5,696 nucleotides of DNA, taken from an uncultured Bacteroidales bacterium. GTDB taxonomy: Bacteria; Bacteroidota; Bacteroidia; Bacteroidales; ML635J-15. The notes under the pieces are model-generated. The model was not told where the DNA came from, made no database searches, and saw nothing but the letters and a program-made list of their open reading frames with translations. Both the position numbers and the translations under genes were made by a program. The stretch covers positions 1-5,696 of the forward strand of contig CAJOEG010000239.1 of the NCBI GenBank assembly GCA_905233405.1, in the 5' to 3' direction. Shown here piece after piece: positions 1 to 5,696 of the stretch (its first letter is position 1; every line of letters begins with the position of its first letter).

Positions 1-1
1 C

Positions 2-1654
2 AAGAACGAAATTTACTTTGGTGCCTACAATATGTTCGGTAAGGTGAACTACAAGAACGGGCACATTGATGTCGCTGAGTTTGAGAACAATACAGGGACA
101 GAGTTCGGTCAGATAACAAAGCTTGCCGTTTCGGGCGACGATGTGTATTTTACATCGAGTGGAAAACTGTTTATGTACTCCGATTCCACCATCAGGAAAA
201 TTGCCGACAATGGTTTCTTCCGTCTGCTTAGCCTTGATACTGCCGTGTATGTCCAGAAGAAATTTGCTCCGCTGAAACGTCTTAACCACGGCCGACAGGA
301 AGACGATGCCTTCTGTTCGTTGGTCGATTCTATCGAGGTGGCAGATATGATATGTGCCAGCGATGGCTGTATAATTCTGCGCGACGAAATAAGGTCTTGC
401 TTTTACAAATATTCAGTAGCAGACGGACTTTCTCCTTTTTTTACCGACCTTGACAGGTACATAAACAAGAACGGCTATTCGTGCATGAAAAGCCTTAGCG
501 ATGGCGCTTTTGTCGTGGGAACAAATTCCGGGGGCCTTGTTTCGTTCGATGTCAATGGCAAGTACAGGTTTATTCTCAGTTCCTCCAATGGCTTGAAAGA
601 CAATTCAATAAACGACATCTGTATTGACAACCAAAACAAGATTTGGGCTGTTACCGAAAACGGCATCTGTCTGCTCGAAACAAATTCGGAACTATCGTAC
701 TTCAATGCCTACAACGGAATAAGGGGTACGGTCCTTTCGGTAAGGCGGCACGAGGGACGGCTGTATGTCGGTACCACGTCGGGATTGTTCCAGTATAGCA
801 GATGGGAAATGCCCGGTGCGGCCATGTACAGTTTTATTGGCATAAGGGGAATAATGAACAACTGCTGGCAGCTTTGCACCTACGAAGACAAATTGTACGC
901 TGTGACTTTGGACGGTCTTTTCCTTGTCGGCGACAGAAGGGCCGAGAAAGTTCTCGACGGTGCCTTCAACTCGATGAAACCTATGACTATCGGTGGCGAA
1001 GAATTGCTTTTGATTGGCGGACATTCGGGCTTGACGGTAGCCAGAGTTACCAATGGAAAATTAAAGGAAATAGGCAGGCTGAAGAATATGAGGCATAGGG
1101 TGCGTACAATTGCTCCCGACAATGACGGAAGCCTTTGGCTTGGTACCGACAGCGACGGCTTGTTCAGGGTGGAATTTGGCGATTCGCTCGACCTTGAGGC
1201 TATGGTGTCGGGCTACGGTGCTTCGGATGGACTTCCACCCGACTACGACTGGGTTGACGTGTATTCGACCAAGAAATTCGGACCAGTGTTTTCCACTTCG
1301 TTGGGACTCTTCCTGTACGACAAAGCAGAGAAAAAGTTCAAGATGGATTCGGCATATTTTGGTAACACCGCCATATACGGCACTCTCAGCGAGGATTCGT
1401 GCGGAAATATATGGTACAACTGCTCGTTTGCAGGTGCGTACGAGCGAGAGGTCGGTGTTCTCAGATTCGATGCCAACGGTGGCAAGCGTATGACTTCGGC
1501 GTTCTGCCAGATGAGGGAGTCGGTGGTTGAGACCATCTATCCCGAAGATGTTCGGAGTGCATACAAAGGCTTTCGGAAGCGACTACGGCATCATTCCGGA
1601 AGAAACGCCTATGGGCATAAAGATGATGTCAATAAATCTTCTTCAAATGTATGA
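2..1654 (+). CDS. Beta-propeller sensor domain protein, 5'-partial; N-terminal half of a split receptor
   Basis: This is the ligand-sensing part of a receptor with two-component-regulator propeller (Reg_prop) repeats, expected in the periplasm. The frame is already open at base 2, and the Met codon at 32 is internal to the fold, so the true start and any signal peptide lie outside the window. Counting from that Met, blade-like repeats with the pattern D-x-x-G/N-x-I/L-W-x-G/V-T appear near residues 193-215 (NSINDICIDN...IWAVTENGI), 241-255 (GRLYVGTTSGLF), 355-380 (VRTIAPDNDGSLWLGT) and 451-478 (TLSEDSCGNIW). Similarity to the family holds up to IYPEDVRSAYK (about residues 502-512). The last 28 residues are basic and low in propeller character, and look like out-of-frame reading. 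It has no membrane helix of its own. The stop overlaps the next start codon by ATGA. It probably belongs to the same protein as the next frame rather than being a separate product. Confidence 0.85.
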   Translation, partial: KNEIYFGAYNMFGKVNYKNGHIDVAEFENNTGTEFGQITKLAVSGDDVYFTSSGKLFMYSDSTIRKIADNGFFRLLSLDTAVYVQKKFAPLKRLNHGRQEDDAFCSLVDSIEVADMICASDGCIILRDEIRSCFYKYSVADGLSPFFTDLDRYINKNGYSCMKSLSDGAFVVGTNSGGLVSFDVNGKYRFILSSSNGLKDNSINDICIDNQNKIWAVTENGICLLETNSELSYFNAYNGIRGTVLSVRRHEGRLYVGTTSGLFQYSRWEMPGAAMYSFIGIRGIMNNCWQLCTYEDKLYAVTLDGLFLVGDRRAEKVLDGAFNSMKPMTIGGEELLLIGGHSGLTVARVTNGKLKEIGRLKNMRHRVRTIAPDNDGSLWLGTDSDGLFRVEFGDSLDLEAMVSGYGASDGLPPDYDWVDVYSTKKFGPVFSTSLGLFLYDKAEKKFKMDSAYFGNTAIYGTLSEDSCGNIWYNCSFAGAYEREVGVLRFDANGGKRMTSAFCQMRESVVETIYPEDVRSAYKGFRKRLRHHSGRNAYGHKDDVNKSSSNV

Positions 1655-1655
1655 T
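1545..1655 (+). other. Frame-disrupted junction between propeller and Y_Y_Y halves
   Basis: The reading frame that looks like a Reg_prop/Y_Y_Y receptor changes twice here. The upstream frame is convincing through YPEDVRSAYK (to about 1569). The next frame (codons in phase with 1581) then reads AFGSDYGII at about 1569-1595, the usual last-blade signature of these receptors. The third frame becomes convincing from about 1639, reading FFKCMIRKVAV, the usual entry into the Y_Y_Y domain. Each change is explained by one extra base, for example in the aaagg run near 1568 and in the ttctt stretch near 1640. After those corrections the spacing between the last blade and the IRKV motif is about 19 codons, normal for the family. 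I infer a gene that was once, or really is, continuous. Sequence error and true decay cannot be told apart here. Confidence 0.65.
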
Positions 1656-3384
1656 TAGAAAGGTTGCAGTTGCAAACGACTCGATAATATATGTCTTCGA
1701 CAACGACTATTCGCAGGACGTAAACTTTATGCACAAAATCAGGTATCTCGACAGGAAAATCAGGTTCGATGTGGCTGGTCTGGCATACAATACCTTTGGC
1801 GACACCGAATACCAGTTCAAACTCGAAGGCCTTGATGAAGACTGGTCGGAATGGACCACCGATTCGTACAAGGAGTACATAAGCCTTTCGGAAGGCGACT
1901 ACAAGTTTATGGTGCGTTCGCGCAACGGATACGGGCAAATCAGCAATACTGCCGAATTCAGTTTCGAGGTAACGCCGCCTTATTATCGGTCAATATTGGC
2001 ATATATCCTTTATTTCCTAAGTGTTGTCGTGATAGTTGTACTTATTGTCGCTTGGCGAAACATTGTGCATAGCCGCGAAAAATACCGCCTCGAGAAAATA
2101 GTGGAAATGCGAACCAACGAACTTGTTATGCAGAAGGAGCAGACCGAAAAACTTGTAAAGAAACTGCTTCCGCAGAATGCCGTTGACGAACTCCAGAAGC
2201 AGAAGTCGGGCAATGCCAAGTCGTGGAAATACGATATGGTCACGGTTCTATTTTCTGACATTCAAGGTTTTACCAAAATTGCAGCGACTACAAATCCCGA
2301 AGAACTTATAAAATACCTAAACGAACTGTTTGTCACTTTCGACAATATAATTGCAAAATACAACATCGAGAAAATCAAGACCATTGGCGATGCCTATATG
2401 TGTGCCGGCGGTATGCCAAACCGCGACGCTACCAATCCTGTGGAGGTTGTGCTGGCTGGTATGGAAATGCAAAGGGCATTGGCCGACTTCAACAAGAAGC
2501 ACGACCTTAAGATGAATATGCGTCTCGGAATACATACCGGACCAGTTGTGGCAGGTGTGGTCGGTGCGCAGAAGATTGAGTACGACATGGTGAACATTGC
2601 AAGCCGTATGGAGTCGCACGGCAAGGTTGGTCGTGTCAACATTTCGGAGGAGACCTACCGTCGCGTAAAGGAATTTTTCAACTGCGAGAACCGTGGTCTT
2701 ATGAATGTAAAGAACAAGGGCGAAATGGAAATGTACTTCGTGAACGGAATCCTTGAGGAACTTTCCGAAAACGGCGACGGCATTACACCAAACCATCTGT
2801 TCAATGTACGTAAACAGAGCCTCAATTTCTCGCTTATACAGGAAGAAATCCTTGAACAGATGCAGCGCGACCTTCCAAAGAACCTTTACTATCACAACCT
2901 AAAGCACACAACCGATGCCATCTACCGTGTTGCCGACATTGGCACCAAGGAGAATGTTTCGGAGGAAGACTTGCTGCTTCTGCGTTGTGCCGCATTGTTC
3001 CACGACAGCGGATTTATGGCAAGTTACGACAACAACGAGGAAATCGGTGCAAGATTAGCACATCAGACACTTGCAAGATATGATTTCTCACGCGAGCAGA
3101 TTGATATCGTAAAGGGCATAATCAATGCTACTAAGGTTCCGCAGAATCCACACACCTTGCTCGAGGAAATTATGTGCGATGCCGACCTCGACTATCTTGG
3201 TCGTCCTATTTCGCAGAACCTGTTCCGCGAACTTTTCGAGCGCGGAAAGATTGACTCTATCGAGCAGTGGAACAAGATGCAGTACAAGTTCATCACCCAG
3301 CACCACTACTTTACCGAAACCGCCAAACGTAGCGGTGAACCTGGCAAACAGCAGGTGCTGAAGGAATTGAAGGAATTGATTTAG
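1651..3384 (+). CDS. Membrane Y_Y_Y / class III adenylate cyclase / HD phosphohydrolase fusion protein
   Basis: Domains in order: the end of the receptor's Y_Y_Y domain (residues 1-108, with LEGLDEDWSEW and EGDYKFMVRSRNGYG); one membrane helix (about 115-135); a charged coiled-coil linker (about 140-185); a class III nucleotidyl cyclase (about 193-365); and an HD domain (about 395-560). Cyclase metal ligands are D203 (LFSDIQGFT) and D247 (KTIGDAY). K243 and D312 match the residue pair that selects adenine, so ATP to cAMP is the expected reaction. Transition-state residues N315 and R319 are present, but the usual YD-x-WGDT-VN turn is shortened to YDMVN, four residues missing. The HD metal ligands are H419, H451-D452 and probably D512. 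The segment YHNLKH resembles the YHNxxH signature of class I phosphodiesterases, so cyclic nucleotide hydrolysis is possible but unproven. The Met start at 1651 is probably not a natural start: the Y_Y_Y domain belongs outside the membrane, yet there is no signal peptide. Confidence 0.88.
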   Translation: MIRKVAVANDSIIYVFDNDYSQDVNFMHKIRYLDRKIRFDVAGLAYNTFGDTEYQFKLEGLDEDWSEWTTDSYKEYISLSEGDYKFMVRSRNGYGQISNTAEFSFEVTPPYYRSILAYILYFLSVVVIVVLIVAWRNIVHSREKYRLEKIVEMRTNELVMQKEQTEKLVKKLLPQNAVDELQKQKSGNAKSWKYDMVTVLFSDIQGFTKIAATTNPEELIKYLNELFVTFDNIIAKYNIEKIKTIGDAYMCAGGMPNRDATNPVEVVLAGMEMQRALADFNKKHDLKMNMRLGIHTGPVVAGVVGAQKIEYDMVNIASRMESHGKVGRVNISEETYRRVKEFFNCENRGLMNVKNKGEMEMYFVNGILEELSENGDGITPNHLFNVRKQSLNFSLIQEEILEQMQRDLPKNLYYHNLKHTTDAIYRVADIGTKENVSEEDLLLLRCAALFHDSGFMASYDNNEEIGARLAHQTLARYDFSREQIDIVKGIINATKVPQNPHTLLEEIMCDADLDYLGRPISQNLFRELFERGKIDSIEQWNKMQYKFITQHHYFTETAKRSGEPGKQQVLKELKELI

Positions 3385-3385
3385 A

Positions 3386-3518
3386 AGTCTAACGGTCTAT
3401 CAGGCTAATAGGCTTACGGTCTAACAGGCTAACAGGCTTACAGCCCATCGGTCTGCTTGACTGTTAGACAGGTCCTCTGTTAGACTTTTAGCCTGTTCTT
3501 CTGTCAGCCTTTCAGCCC
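3386..3518. repeat. Degenerate 8-bp tandem array that inverts midway (large imperfect palindrome)
   Basis: From 3386 to 3457 the + strand reads as nine successive octamers close to RGKCTAAC (agtctaac, ggtctatc, aggctaat, aggcttac, ggtctaac and so on). Within this, the 24-nt block 3394-3417 repeats at 3418-3441 with 22 of 24 identical bases. From 3455 to 3518 the same kind of octamer runs on the - strand (for example 3463-3470, 3479-3486, 3487-3494 and 3503-3510 read tgtctaac, agtctaac, aggctaaa and aggctgac). The two halves are therefore in opposite orientation and mutually complementary in places. The right end runs into the last codons and TGA stop of the ATP-grasp gene. I see no coding potential. 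Confidence 0.8.
3419..3485. terminator. Possible bidirectional hairpin terminator between convergent genes
   Basis: The 9-mer gtctaacag at 3419-3427 is perfectly complementary to ctgttagac at 3461-3469, and again to a second copy at 3477-3485. Neighbouring octamers extend the pairing imperfectly. The site lies between the ends of two convergent genes (stops at 3384 and 3512), where a terminator for both strands would be expected. There is only a short T run (3486-3489) and no strong canonical U-tract, so the terminator role is inferred from position and pairing. Confidence 0.45.
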
Positions 3519-4666
3519 TTCATATACTCCATCATGTCGAGGGTTAGGATAGTGTCCAGTTCTGCTTCGTGAGCCTTGTCGGTGCGAGTGAATGCTGTTG
3601 CAGCAACGCCTACGCTTGCTTCCTTCACTTCACGGATTTCAAGCACATCGAAGAATGACGATTTGAATTTTTCGCTGTCAAATACCGAACCTTCTGGAGC
3701 CTTTGCAGGACGTTCCAAAACGAGGAAACTGTAAGTGTCGTTTTCACGGCCTTTCCACATTTCTTCCTTGCTGATGTGTATATTCTCAAGATAAGCCACA
3801 ACTGGATGAATTCCAGTGATATGAGTTTGCAGTTCGTTGAGGCAGAAGCCAGCGAAACGCAGAGGATTTATCTCAATCGGAATAGCCTTGCTGCCGTCGT
3901 AGCGGAACTCGATGTGCATCGGGAAGTTGCGCAGACCAATGACCTTGTTGGTGTTGACAAGGAAATCTGTGAAAGTCTTTTCGTACGCATCGTACAGAGC
4001 TTTGCTTGAGCAGTATAGGCGGTCGCTGGTGTCCGATTCGGATGCAAAGCGATGATGGTAGATGTTGAGGATAGCAGGAACGCCATCGGCATCGAAATAG
4101 GCATCTACTGCGTATTCTTCGCCATGTATGTATTCCTCAATGAGGAATTTTGCGGTACCTACGACAAATTCGGGGAACTGTGCGCTCGACTTTGCAAAAT
4201 TCTTCTCGATGTCGGTCATTGCGTTTTTCCATTCAGCATCGTCGTGAACGACATATACGCCAACGCTCAGGAAACCTACCGATGGTTTCAGCACGAGCGG
4301 GAATTTCAAGCCTGCGGTGTCCATCTTCACAAGTTCCTTGATTTCGACTTCCTTGAAGAAGAAATCGGGGTACATATCGCTGCAGATACGACGGAAGGTT
4401 GCCTTGTTTTTCAAAAGTTCTATCTTATCGATAAGTTCCTTGTCCTTAAGGTGTTCCACAATCCAACCCAAGCCGTTTTCTGACATTGAGTACAGACGGT
4501 GGCGCTTGTGGTATTCGGCTACGAACTCATCGTCGGTGTAGAGGTTCAACTTGTAGCCACGACTTGCAAGCAATTCCGACATGCTGTTGCGAAGTACGGG
4601 CAGATTGTTCTTTATCGCTGTCTGTATCAGCGTTTCCGAAACGTATGGTTTTTCTAATATAAGCAT
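3512..4666 (-). CDS. Stand-alone ATP-grasp superfamily ligase, substrate unknown
   Basis: A complete 384-residue cytoplasmic protein with no signal peptide or membrane helix. ATP-grasp enzymes join a carboxylate, activated as an acyl phosphate, to an amine or other nucleophile. Visible landmarks are LKNKATFR (85-92), a typical pre-ATP-grasp lysine region; FPLVLKPSVG (122-131) with the nucleotide-binding lysine K127; FLIEEYIHGEEYAVDAY (174-190), the hinge and purine-binding acidic stretch; and MHIEFRYDG (250-258) with PIEINPLR (263-270), where E253, E265 and N267 are the expected Mg2+ ligands and R270 the usual basic residue. The first 85 residues are likely a small substrate-side domain and the last 80 a C-terminal lid. 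The ATG at 4666 is preceded by an A-rich leader rather than a Shine-Dalgarno sequence, normal for this phylum. It is apparently monocistronic: the gene on its 3' side is convergent, and about 160 bases separate it from the FISUMP gene upstream. The family call is secure; the substrate cannot be named. Confidence 0.9.
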   Translation of the reverse strand: MLILEKPYVSETLIQTAIKNNLPVLRNSMSELLASRGYKLNLYTDDEFVAEYHKRHRLYSMSENGLGWIVEHLKDKELIDKIELLKNKATFRRICSDMYPDFFFKEVEIKELVKMDTAGLKFPLVLKPSVGFLSVGVYVVHDDAEWKNAMTDIEKNFAKSSAQFPEFVVGTAKFLIEEYIHGEEYAVDAYFDADGVPAILNIYHHRFASESDTSDRLYCSSKALYDAYEKTFTDFLVNTNKVIGLRNFPMHIEFRYDGSKAIPIEINPLRFAGFCLNELQTHITGIHPVVAYLENIHISKEEMWKGRENDTYSFLVLERPAKAPEGSVFDSEKFKSSFFDVLEIREVKEASVGVAATAFTRTDKAHEAELDTILTLDMMEYMKG

Positions 4667-4688
4667 TTGTCTATGTTTTTTGAGTTTG

Positions 4689-4724
4689 CAAAATTAACGA
4701 AATAGGATGAGTTGTAAAGCAAAA
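4689..4724 (-). promoter_or_regulatory. Candidate Bacteroidota-type promoter for the ATP-grasp gene
   Basis: Read on the - strand, TAATTTTG at 4696-4689 fits the phylum's -7 consensus TAnnTTTG. A TTTTG at 4724-4720 could be the -33 TTTG element. The 23-base gap is a little longer than the usual 19-21 or so, which weakens the match. Transcription would start near 4682, leaving a leader of about 15 nt before the ATG at 4666. Confidence 0.4.
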
Positions 4725-4744
4725 CCTCCGAATAAAAGCACTAG

Positions 4745-4825
4745 TTAGTTCTGAGACGCGCAGACAGGACGCACAGACCGTCCATAGCCGACTGCCGTAA
4801 ACCTAAAATCGTTCTTCCTAAATTC
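4745..4825 (-). pseudogene. Remnant or duplicate C-terminal tail of a FISUMP domain
   Basis: Directly after the TAG stop of the FISUMP gene, the same reading frame stays open for 26 more codons to a TAA (4747-4745). The second half of this stretch reads GYGRSVRPVCAS, which matches the end of a FISUMP domain and parallels NYGFTVRAVCAQ just before the TAG. The two tails differ at many bases and use different codons, so this is not a recent duplication. Explanations include a leftover from an older neighbouring paralog, an exchange that replaced the gene's 3' end and left the old tail behind, or a stop codon that is sometimes read through. The first few codons (EFRKND) show no clear match. There is no start codon or separate signal for its expression. 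Confidence 0.6.
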
Positions 4826-5696
4826 CTATTGGGCACAAACAGCGCGAACGGTAAACCCATAGTTGCGGTCGTAGTAGTAGTCCACGTCGTAACCGCCCGA
4901 ACCGAAGCGGAGATACCACGCGCTGCCCGTACCGTCCGAGTAGAGCGAACTCGACCAGTAGTAGCCGAAGGAGCCGTCGAAGAAGAGACTGCTATCGTAG
5001 CGGTCGCCGGCAGCGGGCAGGAAAATGGAGTTGCCGTTAGGTCCAGTGAACAAGCGTCCGTTTACTCCGTTCCGAGTTATCCAAGTTACTGTGCAGTTGT
5101 TTTGCAACTCATTCATTTCATCGTAGGTAGGCATTCTCCAGCCTGCACCCCATTTGGCGGTGGCAGCGTCATCAGAGGCTTCGAGGGTTGTTAGATTATC
5201 GGTAAAACCGTTGTTGCCGTAGCTTGCGTCGTTGCAATACTTGGTAAGTGTAGTTGCTCTGCCGCTACAATATCTATATGTATCCCAGCCGTATGTCTCC
5301 TTAGTCGTAGTTTCTCCCCAAGCAAAGTAATCGCCATAGCCCTCGGGAGTGGTTGCGCCTACATTGCAGGTTGCCCAGAGCAGTCCGCTTGGAAGACCGA
5401 GGTCGACATAGCCTTGCCACTGCGCATACAAGGTAATGCTTTCTTCTATTATTATTTCCTGTCTTTCTGTATATCCAGTACCAGAGCCATCCTGTGCGCT
5501 GTTCCAACCTATAAATTCGTGATTTTCCAAAGTAAACGAATTTGCAGACAATGCCTGTGCCGTACCAACCGTAAATGTCTGCGGTGCCATTTCGCCAGTT
5601 CCACCGTTGGCATCGAAAGTTACCGTTACGGTATTGAACGCCAGTTGAAACCCGAACCTCGCCGCGACATTGTTCGTGAACTCAAAAAACGTGGAA
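4826..5696 (-). CDS. Flg_new (Listeria-Bacteroides) repeat plus FISUMP domain surface protein, 5'-partial
   Basis: The frame is open from the right edge to a TAG at 4826-4828. The first Met, at 5590, cuts through a repeat, so it is not the true start and the N-terminus lies outside the window. The first recognisable unit (about 5629-5417) runs from VTVTFDANGGTGEM to ITLYAQW and is a canonical InlB/Listeria-Bacteroides repeat, a small beta-grasp module found in cell-surface proteins. It is followed, starting with YVDLGLPSGLLWATCNVGA, by a full FISUMP domain (about 5410-4829) with WGAGWRMPT, LPAAGDR, GYYWSSSLY and the terminal YGFTVRAVC. FISUMP domains are related to the formylglycine-generating-enzyme/C-type-lectin-like folds and occur in secreted or lipid-anchored Bacteroidota proteins. 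Their ligand is unknown. There is no C-terminal type IX sorting domain, since the protein ends four residues after VRAV's V. Residues just before the C-terminus are rich in Tyr, Asp and Gly. The 20 or so residues nearest the window edge do not look like another repeat. Confidence 0.85.
   Translation of the reverse strand, partial: STFFEFTNNVAARFGFQLAFNTVTVTFDANGGTGEMAPQTFTVGTAQALSANSFTLENHEFIGWNSAQDGSGTGYTERQEIIIEESITLYAQWQGYVDLGLPSGLLWATCNVGATTPEGYGDYFAWGETTTKETYGWDTYRYCSGRATTLTKYCNDASYGNNGFTDNLTTLEASDDAATAKWGAGWRMPTYDEMNELQNNCTVTWITRNGVNGRLFTGPNGNSIFLPAAGDRYDSSLFFDGSFGYYWSSSLYSDGTGSAWYLRFGSGGYDVDYYYDRNYGFTVRAVCAQ

Noticed and set aside
1640..1656. Programmed ribosomal frameshift joining the two receptor halves
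   Set aside because: Two separate frame changes are needed about 70-85 bases apart, and neither site has a clear slippery heptamer, so simple indels are the easier explanation.
2317..2895. A 192-codon open frame on the - strand opposite the cyclase domain
   Set aside because: It lies wholly opposite a clear cyclase coding region. Its His/Leu/Val-rich translation shows no recognisable domain and mirrors the codon bias of the real gene.
3386..3518. CRISPR array
   Set aside because: The units are 8 bp, degenerate and directly abutting, with no spacers, and they reverse strand midway.
3999..4060. Mobile element or horizontal transfer boundary within the window
   Set aside because: No transposase, integrase, target-site duplication or abrupt base composition change was seen around the genes, apart from the uncertain right edge.
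4052..4483. A 143-codon open frame on the + strand opposite the ATP-grasp gene
   Set aside because: The - strand carries an unmistakable ATP-grasp protein here. The + frame is Cys/Phe-rich with no motif and is a shadow of that gene.
5588..5590. Met codon at 5590 as the start of the FISUMP protein
   Set aside because: It sits inside the GGTGEMAPQ motif of the Flg_new repeat. The frame stays open to the window edge, and no signal peptide follows the Met.

Overview
The window looks like a chromosomal piece from the phylum Bacteroidota, most likely order Bacteroidales. The evidence is a two-component-regulator-type beta-propeller followed by a Y_Y_Y domain, an InlB/Listeria-Bacteroides (Flg_new) repeat joined to a FISUMP domain, and a TAnnTTTG-type promoter motif. 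No rRNA, tRNA, transposase, integrase or CRISPR array is visible.

Layout. (1) Positions 2-3384, + strand: a sensor protein carried on two overlapping reading frames. The first (open at the left edge, ends 1654) is a periplasmic-type beta-propeller. The second (1651-3384) carries Y_Y_Y, one membrane helix, a short coiled coil, a class III adenylate cyclase domain and an HD phosphohydrolase domain. Together they have the order of one transmembrane receptor, and residual protein similarity continues through a third frame in the 1545-1655 junction. The gene therefore appears split by small indels, through decay or sequence error. The cyclase domain also lacks about four residues at its most conserved turn. 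(2) 3386-3518: an intergenic array of degenerate 8-bp units that reverses orientation midway. It lies between convergent genes and probably folds as a two-way terminator. (3) 3512-4666, - strand: a stand-alone ATP-grasp ligase of unknown substrate with a plausible promoter just upstream. (4) 4745-4825, - strand: an in-frame echo of a FISUMP C-terminal tail lying directly after the stop codon of the next gene. (5) 4826-5696, - strand: a cell-surface-type protein with a Flg_new repeat and a C-terminal FISUMP domain, running off the right edge.

Functionally, the first locus would couple recognition of an extracellular ligand to making cAMP and, through the HD domain, possibly to hydrolysing a nucleotide. 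This puts a cyclase where these receptors usually carry a histidine kinase. The ATP-grasp gene and the FISUMP gene show no obvious pathway link to it or to each other. The points most worth checking are the cyclase-HD fusion with its lesions, the palindromic 8-bp array, and the duplicated FISUMP tail.
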